This document shows positions 1-4,881 of a stretch of 5,345 bases of DNA, piece by piece. Both the position numbers and the translations under genes were made by a program. The notes below the pieces were generated by a model, which was given only the letters and a program-made list of their open reading frames with translations, was not told the origin of the DNA and searched no databases. Source of the stretch: Phycisphaerales bacterium (GTDB lineage: Bacteria; Planctomycetota; Phycisphaerae; Phycisphaerales; SM1A02); the NCBI GenBank assembly GCA_007127615.1, contig SKZB01000358.1, positions 1-5,345 of the forward strand, in the 5' to 3' direction. Every line of letters begins with the position of its first letter. Position 1 is the first letter of the stretch.

Positions 1-447
1 ACCCTGCTCGTCGGCCCCCTCGCCTACGCGGCGCTCGTTCTCGCGCTGCGCATCTCCGGCAAGCGCACCCTCGCGAAGATGAACGCCTTCGACCTCGTCG
101 TGACCGTCGCGCTCGGCTCCACGCTCGCCAACATTTTGCTCAACAAGGAGGTCGCCCTCGTCGAAGGCGCGGTCGCACTGGCGGTACTCGTGGGATTGCA
201 GTTCCTCGTCGCCTGGCTGAGCGTGCGCATCGCCTGGCTCCGAAGGATCGTGCGCTCCGAACCGACACTTCTGCTCCACCACGGTGAACTGTTGCGCGAT
301 GCGATGAAAGCGCAGCGCGTCACCGAAGACGAAATGCAGGCCGCGATCCGGAAGGCCGGCCTGATGGACGCCCAACGGGCCGCATCGGTCGTCCTCGAAA
401 GTGACGGAACCTTCAGCGTCAGCTCCGCCGGGGCGACAGACGTGTAG
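1..447 (+). CDS. DUF421 (YetF/YcaP-type) membrane protein, 5' end outside the window
   Basis: The frame is open from base 1 to the TAG at 445-447, giving 148 residues with the true start off the left edge. The Met at 79 lies inside the conserved core, so it is not the start. The family signature RISGKRTLAKMNAFDLVV (residues 17-34) followed by TVALGSTLA is typical of DUF421. Hydrophobic segments fall at about residues 1-17, 30-47 and 52-75. A cytoplasmic tail follows: a Pro plus LLLHHGEL stretch, a helix (RVTEDEMQAAIRKAG) and VVLESDGTFSV, matching the usual small alpha/beta domain of the family. Related proteins include B. subtilis YetF and E. coli YcaP. Their biochemical role is poorly defined, and none is claimed here. 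The protein ends soon after the first copy of this domain, as in the short (about 150-170 residue) members. It converges on the desaturase gene, separated by REP-type hairpins. Confidence 0.9.
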   Translation, partial: TLLVGPLAYAALVLALRISGKRTLAKMNAFDLVVTVALGSTLANILLNKEVALVEGAVALAVLVGLQFLVAWLSVRIAWLRRIVRSEPTLLLHHGELLRDAMKAQRVTEDEMQAAIRKAGLMDAQRAASVVLESDGTFSVSSAGATDV

Positions 448-461
448 CGGTGCGGAGATAC

Positions 462-546
462 CGTCGTCCCCGCGCAGGCGGGGACCCAACGGGGGCGCGG
501 GACGGTTTGTGCGCGCAAGTGGATTCCCGCCTCCGCGGGAATGACG
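462..546. repeat. REP-type inverted hairpin pair (BIME-like)
   Basis: Two 27-base units face each other: 462-488 on the plus strand and 520-546 as its reverse complement, matching at 22 of 27 positions across a 31-base linker. Each folds as an 8-bp stem with a 4-base loop: GTCCCCGC/GCGGGGAC (466-473 with 478-485) and ATTCCCGC/GCGGGAAT (523-530 with 535-542). Two of the stem differences are paired (G-C versus A-T, and C-G versus T-A), so the fold is kept. On the minus strand the units translate as VIPAEAGIH and WVPACAGTT, a familiar false-protein signature of this widespread repeat class. The pair lies between two convergent genes, where such hairpins may limit read-through from both sides (inference). 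Confidence 0.85.
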
Positions 547-549
547 AGG

Positions 550-590
550 GTGCGCGCGGGAATGACGGGTGAGTGTGCGCGGGAATGACG
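550..590 (+). repeat. Two tandem REP half copies
   Basis: The sequence GTGYGCGCGGGAATGACG occurs at 550-567 and again at 573-590, identical at 17 of 18 positions. Both end in the GCGGGAATGACG arm that also closes the neighbouring full hairpin at 535-546, giving three copies at steps of 21 and 23 bases. They lack the opposite stem arm and cannot fold alone, so they look like truncated units left by recombination or slippage. Confidence 0.75.
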
Positions 591-640
591 AACCGCCGAC
601 CCGCGACCGCGCACTTTTCCTCTTGCCGCGTCTCTGGCCG

Positions 641-1789
641 TTACGCCAGCGGCGATGAGTACTCCGGCTGATCGTGCAATCCCATCTTGCGCAGCCAGCG
701 GAAGTGGGAGGCGATACCGGCGCGGAACGTGCGGTGTTCGTGGTAAGCCACATCGTACTCGCGGCAGGTGGCTTCGACGATCTTCGACAACGCGGGGTAG
801 TTGATGTGGCTGATGCGCGGGAAGAGGTGGTGCTCGATCTGATAGTTCAGCCCGCCCATGAGCCATGCGCCGAGTCTGCTGTTGCGCGCGAAGTCGACGG
901 TGCTCTCGACCTGATGAATCGCCCAGGCGTTCTCGACGAGGTTCTCCTCGGTCGGTTCGATGAACGAGGCCTCTTCGACGGTGTGGGCGAGTTGGAAGAC
1001 AACGCTGAGCGTGATACCGGTAAACAGCGCGGCGACGCCGTAGAAGAGGAGCACGATCCACCACGGGTGGAAGAGCATGGGGATGCCGAGGGCGAGAACG
1101 AGGAAGAGCAGCTTGCCGCCGAGGAAGACGAGAAGATCCCAGCGTTTGGGGCGCGGGATGGGGTGGTCGCCTATTCTCTTGTGGATGACGTCGCGGTAGT
1201 CGCCGAAGATCTGCCAGCGGATCGCCATGAAGCCGTAGAGCAGCCACATGTAGTAGTGTTGTCCGCGGTGGATGGCGCGGCGTTTCTGGAAGGGCGTGAT
1301 GCGGGCGAGCGCGCCGATGTCAACGTCGGTATCGTGGCCGGTGATGTTGACGTAAGTGTGATGGAGGACGTTGTGGCGGTGGTGCCAGACGTACGAACTG
1401 CCGCCGATCAGGTCGAGGGTCATGGCCATGAGGCGATTGACCCAGTTGCGGTCGGAGAAGGCGTTGTGTCCGCCGTCGTGCTGCACGTTCAGTCCGATGC
1501 CGGCGGTGGTCAAGCCGAGGATGATCGCAAGGGGGAGGGCCTGCCACCAGGTCTGGGCGATGAAGACGAGAAGAACGTAGAAGCCGACGAAGCCGGTGAG
1601 AAGGATCACGGTCTTGAGGTAGAGCTGCGGGCAGTCACGGCGCGGCTTGCCGGTCTCTTCGAAGTAGGCGTCAACGCGCCGGCGCAGTTCGGCCTGGAAG
1701 CCGCTGCGGCCGGTGAACTTCGGATGCAGCATGTCCCGCCGCCGTGGGTTGGACTCGGGAAGTGAGTTGGATTCGGAGAAAACGGTCAT
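641..1789 (-). CDS. Membrane fatty-acid desaturase, front-end (delta-6-like) type without cytochrome b5
   Basis: With the start at 1789 the protein has 382 residues, ending at TAA (641-643). It carries the three histidine boxes of the membrane desaturase family, which bind a di-iron centre: HDGGH (104-108), HNVLHH (139-144) and QIEHH (317-321). Gln in place of the first His of the third box is the hallmark of front-end (delta-5/delta-6-like) acyl desaturases. No N-terminal cytochrome b5 domain is present, as in cyanobacterial DesD, so electrons should come from a separate carrier. Hydrophobic spans lie at about 62-78, 84-100 and 219-265. The likely role is introducing double bonds into membrane acyl chains; substrate and position are inferred. 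Start choice is uncertain. The frame opens at 1861, but that Met lies inside a strong hairpin. Met at 1732 (363 residues, preceded by GGCGGGAC) is where family similarity seems to begin. None has a strong Shine-Dalgarno. Confidence 0.9.
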   Translation of the reverse strand: MTVFSESNSLPESNPRRRDMLHPKFTGRSGFQAELRRRVDAYFEETGKPRRDCPQLYLKTVILLTGFVGFYVLLVFIAQTWWQALPLAIILGLTTAGIGLNVQHDGGHNAFSDRNWVNRLMAMTLDLIGGSSYVWHHRHNVLHHTYVNITGHDTDVDIGALARITPFQKRRAIHRGQHYYMWLLYGFMAIRWQIFGDYRDVIHKRIGDHPIPRPKRWDLLVFLGGKLLFLVLALGIPMLFHPWWIVLLFYGVAALFTGITLSVVFQLAHTVEEASFIEPTEENLVENAWAIHQVESTVDFARNSRLGAWLMGGLNYQIEHHLFPRISHINYPALSKIVEATCREYDVAYHEHRTFRAGIASHFRWLRKMGLHDQPEYSSPLA

Positions 1790-1833
1790 GGTGGTGAGTT
1801 CTGAGATCCGGCCGGGGTAATGGGCGCGCGATC

Positions 1834-1872
1834 GCCGCCATGCTTCGCCCCGGCGGGGCAAAGCATGGCGGC
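1834..1872. other. Strong GC-rich hairpin upstream of the desaturase
   Basis: Positions 1834-1845 pair with 1861-1872 (12 bp). After one C-A mismatch, 1847-1852 pair with 1854-1859 (6 bp), leaving a single-base apex at 1853. The arms contain CCGCCATGCTT and AAGCATGGCGG. No T-run follows on either strand, so it is not a classic intrinsic terminator. It sits between the end of the Gln-rich gene and the likely starts of the desaturase, so in a leftward transcript it would be a 5'-leader or intercistronic structure. It overlaps the outermost possible desaturase start at 1861, which argues against that start. Confidence 0.7.
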
Positions 1873-1904
1873 CGAGACGCGATCGATCTCTCTTGGATTG
1901 AGCA

Positions 1905-1942
1905 GAAAATCGATCTCAGTAGTGCGATTCAGTCGTGCTGAG
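1905..1942 (-). terminator. Weak terminator-like stem after the Gln-rich gene
   Basis: CTCAG (1915-1919) pairs with CTGAG (1938-1942), with a further wobble and an A-T pair inside. On the minus strand this stem starts 8 bases past the stop codon of the Gln-rich gene and is followed, a few bases later, by TTTT (1906-1909 complement). The stem is short and the T-run only four, so termination would be inefficient; some transcripts could continue into the desaturase. Confidence 0.25.
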
Positions 1943-1949
1943 TCGCGGA

Positions 1950-2936
1950 TTATCGCAGGCGATCACGATCACGGTCACGGTCACGATCACGATCACGGTC
2001 ACGGGCACGGGCACGATTGCCCTCGGAGTCGGACTGGATGTTCTCAACAACGATTGCCTTGATATCGTTACATTCCAGTTCACGACCCGAAACGCGCACG
2101 CTCTGACCGATCATCTTCATGGCCCGCTGGACGGTTTCGTTGATCTGTTCATCACCGCTCAACTGATACTGGCCATCGCGATCCCAATCCCGATCCTGGT
2201 CTTGATCGTGATCATCGCTGCCCCGCTGACCGGGCCGCTGGCCTGGCCGCTGGCCGTCCTGACCGCTCTGGCCGCTCTGGCCGTTCTGGCCATCACGGTT
2301 CACATACCGCTGAATCTGCTGCGCGGCGCGGCGGGCTTCCTGCTGCGCATCCTGCTGCGAGGCGCCGGCACGCGTGAACTCCTGCTGGAGCATCTGCTGA
2401 AGTTCCTGCTGGCTGGGCTGTTCGCGCTGGATGCGCTGAGCGAGCTGCTCGGCACGTTCTTCATCGATGTCAAGCCGATCGAAGGACTGCTCGAGCTGCC
2501 GCTTGATCATCTGCGTCTGCTGCTGCTGCTGGCCGCTCTGCTGACCATGCTGCTGGCCGCCCTGCTGGCCGGGTCGCCCGTGCTGTTGGCCGGAGCGCGT
2601 TCCCCGGCCCATGCCATCGTCTTCGCTGCCGAGGATAATGTAGATGTCCTGGGTGTCGGGCAGAATTCTGCGATCGCGCATGACGACCAGCGCAACCGGA
2701 CCGCCGGTGGATTCTCCGTTGAATGCATCGGAATCGGTGTTCTTTCGGTCCTCGTCACTCGCTTTCATGAAGGTATGAAGGTCGACAATCTTGCCTTCAA
2801 GCGTCTTCATATCCCGGTCCTGCTGCTGCTGTGCAGGCCGATCTGACGTCCTTTGCGGTCCGGACTGCATGGCTGCGGCCGCGAGGAGGGAAGTCCCCAG
2901 CGCGCAGGTCACAATGATTGAAGTAGTACGTAACAT
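1950..2936 (-). CDS. Exported Gln/Asp/Arg-rich low-complexity protein, function unknown
   Basis: The protein has 328 residues, from ATG at 2936 to TAA (1950-1952). The start is supported by AAGGAG six bases upstream and by a signal peptide: MLRTT, then a hydrophobic core to LLAAAAM, with likely cleavage near residue 22-23. A Gln-rich linker (35-39) leads to LEGKIVDLHTFM (46-57) and a beta-rich stretch VALVVMRDRRILPDTQDIYIIL (80-102). A Gly/Gln tract (115-140), a Gln-rich helical, possibly coiled-coil region (141-212), GQ repeats (214-237) and an Asp-rich patch (240-256) follow. A second beta-like stretch, IGQSVRVSGRELECNDIKAIVVENI (276-300), resembles half of an OB-like fold. The tail is an Arg-Asp repeat (308-326). 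I recognise no family. Localisation is inferred as periplasmic or secreted. Its long antisense open frame is a by-product of CAG/CTG codons. Confidence 0.82.
   Translation of the reverse strand: MLRTTSIIVTCALGTSLLAAAAMQSGPQRTSDRPAQQQQDRDMKTLEGKIVDLHTFMKASDEDRKNTDSDAFNGESTGGPVALVVMRDRRILPDTQDIYIILGSEDDGMGRGTRSGQQHGRPGQQGGQQHGQQSGQQQQQTQMIKRQLEQSFDRLDIDEERAEQLAQRIQREQPSQQELQQMLQQEFTRAGASQQDAQQEARRAAQQIQRYVNRDGQNGQSGQSGQDGQRPGQRPGQRGSDDHDQDQDRDWDRDGQYQLSGDEQINETVQRAMKMIGQSVRVSGRELECNDIKAIVVENIQSDSEGNRARARDRDRDRDRDRDRDRLR
1960..2013 (-). repeat. Hexanucleotide tandem repeat encoding the Arg-Asp tail
   Basis: Nine consecutive 6-base units (CGATCA, CGGTCA or CGGGCA on the plus strand) run without a break. 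On the minus strand they encode alternating Arg and Asp, grading into Arg-Ala near 2013. Because the unit is a multiple of three, gain or loss of copies changes tail length without a frameshift, so copy number could vary between strains. Confidence 0.9.
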
Positions 2937-2942
2937 GTCTGA

Positions 2943-2948
2943 CTCCTT
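2943..2948 (-). promoter_or_regulatory. Shine-Dalgarno of the Gln-rich exported protein
   Basis: On the minus strand AAGGAG lies six bases before the ATG at 2936. It is the best ribosome binding site in the window and fixes both the strand and the start of this low-complexity gene. Confidence 0.85.
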
Positions 2949-3017
2949 TTGGTTGGTTCCTTAAGAACCGTTTTGGTAACTGGCCGGTGGGTGAGCCCCG
3001 ATACCTGCCGTTTCGAC

Positions 3018-3077
3018 GGGGAAACTGGACAGGCACCGAGGGGGAAACAGGGTCCGAGGGAACATGGAACAGGCACC
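3018..3077. repeat. Short REP-like direct repeats (ACAGGCACC / GGGGAAAC)
   Basis: ACAGGCACC occurs at 3029-3037 and 3069-3077, exactly 40 bases apart, preceded by TGG(A) both times. GGGGAAAC occurs at 3018-3025 and 3041-3048. Together they form an interleaved repeat block. GGTGCCTGT-type words (the reverse complement) are, as I recall, common intergenic repeats in several bacterial genomes, sometimes near REP-associated transposases; none is visible here. Confidence 0.5.
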
Positions 3078-3151
3078 TGCTTACATTTCTGGCTGCAGCC
3101 GGTGCGCCGACATCGCAGCATCACCCCGTGTCGCTTCTCATGAGCTTCTTT

Positions 3152-3179
3152 TCGTCAACCTGGTTGTTTACTCGAAATC
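3152..3179. repeat. 28-bp diverged direct repeat, left copy
   Basis: This stretch matches 3396-3422 in 23 of 28 aligned columns, with four substitutions, all transitions, and one single-base gap. The shared core on the plus strand is TGG-YTGTT-YRCTCGAAATC. The left copy stands alone and is not next to a terminator hairpin or a complementary arm. Confidence 0.6.
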
Positions 3180-3338
3180 ACGTGCCTCCTTTCCGATACT
3201 CTCTCCCTGATGCGTATTCAGGGGCGCGGCGATTGCGATCAATCGGAGTCTCTCTTTCTCGCTCACTCTCTCTCATCGCTCCGCGCTCAAGTGGTATCGC
3301 ATCCCTGCGGTGCGGCAAGTTCGTCGGGAACGGCCGCC

Positions 3339-3393
3339 AAAAACGAAAAACCGACCGGGTTCTGCACAAAGAAGTGCGAAACCAGGTCGGTTT
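3339..3393 (-). terminator. Rho-independent terminator-like hairpin, copy 1 of a repeated element
   Basis: On the minus strand a long stem is followed by TTTTTCGTTTTT. Positions 3348-3356 pair with 3385-3393 (9 bp), then one G-A mismatch, 3358-3361 with 3380-3383 (4 bp), a small internal loop, and 3364-3367 with 3374-3377 (4 bp) around an AAAGAA loop. The nearest gene reading into it is the YihY-family gene, whose stop lies about 390 bases away. It may therefore end that transcript's long 3' tail, or a separate small RNA. It is related to the element at 4768-4836. Confidence 0.75.
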
Positions 3394-3395
3394 AC

Positions 3396-3422
3396 TCATC
3401 AACTGGCTGTTCGCTCGAAATC
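3396..3422. repeat. 28-bp diverged direct repeat, right copy
   Basis: This is the partner of 3152-3179, one base shorter. It starts three bases beyond the terminator stem and supplies the whole left arm (3405-3417) of the adjacent long hairpin, so the repeat here is part of a folded structure, unlike the left copy. Confidence 0.6.
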
Positions 3423-3468
3423 CGGGTTCCGCGAGAATTCCGGAGTTCCGGGGGGCGAGCGAACGGCC
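3405..3468. other. Long hairpin with 13-bp closing stem
   Basis: Positions 3405-3417 pair with 3456-3468 over 13 bp with a single T-G wobble; the core is GTTCGCTCG with CGAGCGAAC. The 38-base interior can pair further (CCGG at 3422-3425 with CCGG at 3448-3451, then CCG with CGG). No T-run of useful length follows on either strand, so by itself it is not a terminator. Confidence 0.75.
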
Positions 3469-3486
3469 CTTTGATTCATCTACCGT

Positions 3487-3511
3487 TGCAGAAAATTATC
3501 TGCAGTGTCAA
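3487..3511 (-). promoter_or_regulatory. Dyad TGCAGA/TCTGCA next to a TTGACA word
   Basis: TGCAGA (3487-3492) and TCTGCA (3499-3504) form a perfect 6-bp dyad around AAATTA. A consensus TTGACA lies just beyond on the minus strand (3506-3511). A GATAAT word overlaps the dyad but is only five bases from TTGACA, which is wrong for a promoter, and TAGATG at 3477-3482 is too far. It could be an operator or a small hairpin; evidence is thin. Confidence 0.2.
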
Positions 3512-3763
3512 CAATGCTTCCTGCAGGGTTTTCTTCCGCGATCTCCCACAAGCGTATACCCTTAAATTGGGAAAGCAAGTGATTCGCTCAATTCATTCGA
3601 TGTTATGCGCATCCATCTTTCGCACCCCCGGAACGTCCCCAAACTTTTCGGGATCTTCGGGAGATCGCAGGAGTTCGACGGAGGGGCGAAAGGGAGGCAG
3701 TGGCGCGATTCACCGGCACGTTCATCCATCGACTCGGTGCTCGAGACCAGGGTGGTTCAGGAA

Positions 3764-3780
3764 GCCGGCGATCGACCGGC
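3764..3780 (-). terminator. Small GC hairpin just after the YihY-family stop
   Basis: GCCGG (3764-3768) pairs with CCGGC (3776-3780) around a 7-base loop, six bases past the stop codon at 3787. No T-run follows on the minus strand, so it may only stabilise the 3' end. The nearest good terminator downstream is at 3339-3393. Confidence 0.25.
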
Positions 3781-3786
3781 CACACG

Positions 3787-4668
3787 CTAACCCGCTTCGA
3801 TCCTCTCCGCGTGCTTGCTCGGCTCGACGCGCCGGCCCCGCCTTTCCGCCCAGGCGCAGGTAAACTCGGCCCCGAGAAGGAAGATCATGGTTGAGAAGTA
3901 GACCCAAAGCAGCATCAGTATCAGCCCGCCCGCAGCGCCGTAGGCCCCCGCGATACCCGCCCAGCCGAGGTAGATTCCCAGGCCGAACTTGCCGAGGACG
4001 AACAGCACCGCCGTCGTTGCCGCGCCGAGCCACACATCGCGCCATGCGATGCGGATGTCGGGCAGGTATTTGAAGACCATCGCGAAGAGCAGCATGATGA
4101 CCAGCGCGGAGAGGAGCATTTCGACGGCCTGGAACGCCACCGGCGGAATCGGAAGCGCTTTCTGCGCTTCCTCGCCGAGCCCGGCGAGGACCGAGCCGGC
4201 GATCAGGGAGGCGATGAGCAGCGCGGCGATCACAAGCACCAGCAGGAAGGCCAGCCCGCGATCGCGCAGCACCGACAGGATCATCCGGCCCGGCTTCGGC
4301 TTGACCTGAAAGGTTGTGTTCAGCGCTCCCTTGAGCTGGCTGAAGACCACGGTCGCGCTGATGAGCAGCGCGCCGATGCCGACGATCAGACCGATCGTTC
4401 CCTGGCCGGTCTCCGCGGCATTGGCGATCACGGTTTGGAGCAACTGCGCCACTTCCTCGTCCAATGCGCCCTCAACCCGCTCGACAATCTCACCCTTCAC
4501 CGCCTGCTCGCCCCAGATGAGGCCGGCGATGCTGATGACGATGATGAGGATCGGGCCGAGCGAGAAGATTGTGAAGAACGCGATTGCCGCCGCCATTCGC
4601 GGGTCTTTGTGGGCGATGAAGTCCCTGCCGGTTCGCTTGAGCGTGCCCCAGACCGATTGCTGAGCCAT
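3787..4668 (-). CDS. YihY/virulence factor BrkB family inner-membrane protein
   Basis: The protein has 293 residues, from ATG at 4668 to TAG (3787-3789). That start has AGGAG eight bases upstream. The frame stays open to 4776, but the extra 36 residues are non-hydrophobic and poorly composed. Length matches E. coli YihY (about 290). The family hallmarks are present: RMAAAIAFFTIFSLGPIL (24-41) and YGAAGGLILMLLWVYFSTM (243-261), then FLLGAEF (263-269). Six membrane segments are predicted at about 28-52, 92-112, 138-162, 182-202, 212-233 and 245-267, with a short Arg-rich cytoplasmic tail. The family was once called RNase BN, a label later shown to belong to another gene; its real role is unknown, and transport or envelope functions are guesses. 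A terminator-like element lies about 100 bases upstream, and a very long untranslated stretch follows. Confidence 0.93.
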   Translation of the reverse strand: MAQQSVWGTLKRTGRDFIAHKDPRMAAAIAFFTIFSLGPILIIVISIAGLIWGEQAVKGEIVERVEGALDEEVAQLLQTVIANAAETGQGTIGLIVGIGALLISATVVFSQLKGALNTTFQVKPKPGRMILSVLRDRGLAFLLVLVIAALLIASLIAGSVLAGLGEEAQKALPIPPVAFQAVEMLLSALVIMLLFAMVFKYLPDIRIAWRDVWLGAATTAVLFVLGKFGLGIYLGWAGIAGAYGAAGGLILMLLWVYFSTMIFLLGAEFTCAWAERRGRRVEPSKHAERIEAG

Positions 4669-4676
4669 GACGGTAT

Positions 4677-4681
4677 CTCCT
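4677..4681 (-). promoter_or_regulatory. Shine-Dalgarno of the YihY-family gene
   Basis: On the minus strand AGGAG is placed eight bases before the ATG at 4668. It decides the start at 4668 over the outer in-frame Met at 4776, which lies close to the A/T-rich tail of the terminator-like element. Confidence 0.8.
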
Positions 4682-4767
4682 GCTGTGGGGTGCCCTGACT
4701 GGTTGGTATTGCGCGCGAGTGTGGGCCGGAGAGAGCAGAGGACTGGGGACGACTCGCTCCCATGATC

Positions 4768-4836
4768 AAAAAACAAAAAAGCCGACGTGGTTCTTCACCC
4801 CGGAGGGCGAAAGACCACGTCGGCTTACTCTTCAAC
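4768..4836 (-). terminator. Rho-independent terminator-like hairpin, copy 2 of a repeated element
   Basis: Positions 4779-4791 pair with 4814-4826 in a perfect 13-bp stem. The interior can extend through CCC/GGG and a TTTC/GAAG-type stretch. On the minus strand the stem is followed by TTTTTTGTTTTTT (4768-4780), an excellent U-tract. It would stop leftward transcripts about 100 bases before the YihY start. It is therefore either the end of an upstream leftward transcript or an attenuator in the YihY leader. Bases 4827-4836, outside the stem, also match copy 1 (ACTCWTCAAC), which is why they are included. Confidence 0.8.
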
Positions 4837-4881
4837 AAACGTTCCGGTGAAGCCGGCCCGTCCTTTGCAAAGTCATCCGAG

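Larger units (their letters stand above)
3339..3470 (-). ncRNA. Candidate small RNA: long hairpin followed by terminator hairpin
   Basis: On the minus strand the 3405-3468 hairpin is followed after 11 bases by the 3348-3393 terminator hairpin and its U-run. Two adjacent hairpins, the last with a U-tract, are the usual layout of an independently terminated small RNA. There is a TTGACA word at 3506-3511 (minus) but no fitting -10 box at normal spacing, so the promoter is not shown. A processed 3' fragment of the YihY transcript is an equally possible origin. Confidence 0.3.
2949..3786. other. Long non-coding, structure-rich intergenic region
   Basis: No frame here has a ribosome binding site, recognisable domain or believable composition; open frames on both strands run through repeats and hairpins. 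Contents from left to right: a GGTTC/GAACC dyad at 2955-2969; REP-like repeats at 3018-3077; one copy of a 28-bp repeat at 3152-3179; a small CGATTG/CAATCG hairpin at 3230-3245; a pyrimidine-rich stretch at about 3249-3285; a terminator-like hairpin at 3339-3393; the second 28-bp repeat copy at 3396-3422; a long hairpin at 3405-3468; and an AT-richer segment at 3470-3600 that could hold promoters. Confidence 0.65.

Noticed and set aside
24..1247. Long open frame on the minus strand (407 codons)
   Set aside because: It overlaps the DUF421 gene in antisense, the REP repeats and the desaturase in another frame. Its product is Arg/Pro/His-rich and contains the translated-repeat strings VIPAEAGIH and WVPACAGTT, a known artefact.
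674..1765. Long open frame on the plus strand (363 codons)
   Set aside because: It lies antisense to the desaturase, whose three histidine boxes fix the real strand; the frame is open because of high GC at codon ends.
1935..2846. Open frame on the plus strand rich in Leu/Ile/Thr, looking membrane-like
   Set aside because: Its hydrophobicity is the antisense of CAG (Gln) codons and of the Arg-Asp hexamer. The minus-strand frame has the Shine-Dalgarno and signal peptide.
2955..2969. GGTTC/GAACC dyad in the leader of the Gln-rich gene
   Set aside because: Five-base arms only, with no promoter identified beside it; such a dyad is expected by chance.
2987..3863. Open frames on the plus strand across the intergenic region (2987-3565 and 3210-3863)
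   Set aside because: They run through repeats and hairpins, lack ribosome binding sites and recognisable domains, and the second overlaps the 3' end of the YihY-family gene.
3348..4826. Integron attC sites as an explanation for the paired hairpins
   Set aside because: The ends lack the RYYYAAC/GTTRRRY core pair, the apical parts are not attC-like, and no integrase or cassette array is present; the T-runs fit terminators better.
3178..4838. Two minus-strand open frames whose starts look alike (MMSKPTWF... at 3402 and MLKSKPTWSF... at 4838)
   Set aside because: The resemblance comes from the two related terminator-like elements in which they begin; downstream the products are unrelated, and the second overlaps the YihY-family gene out of frame.
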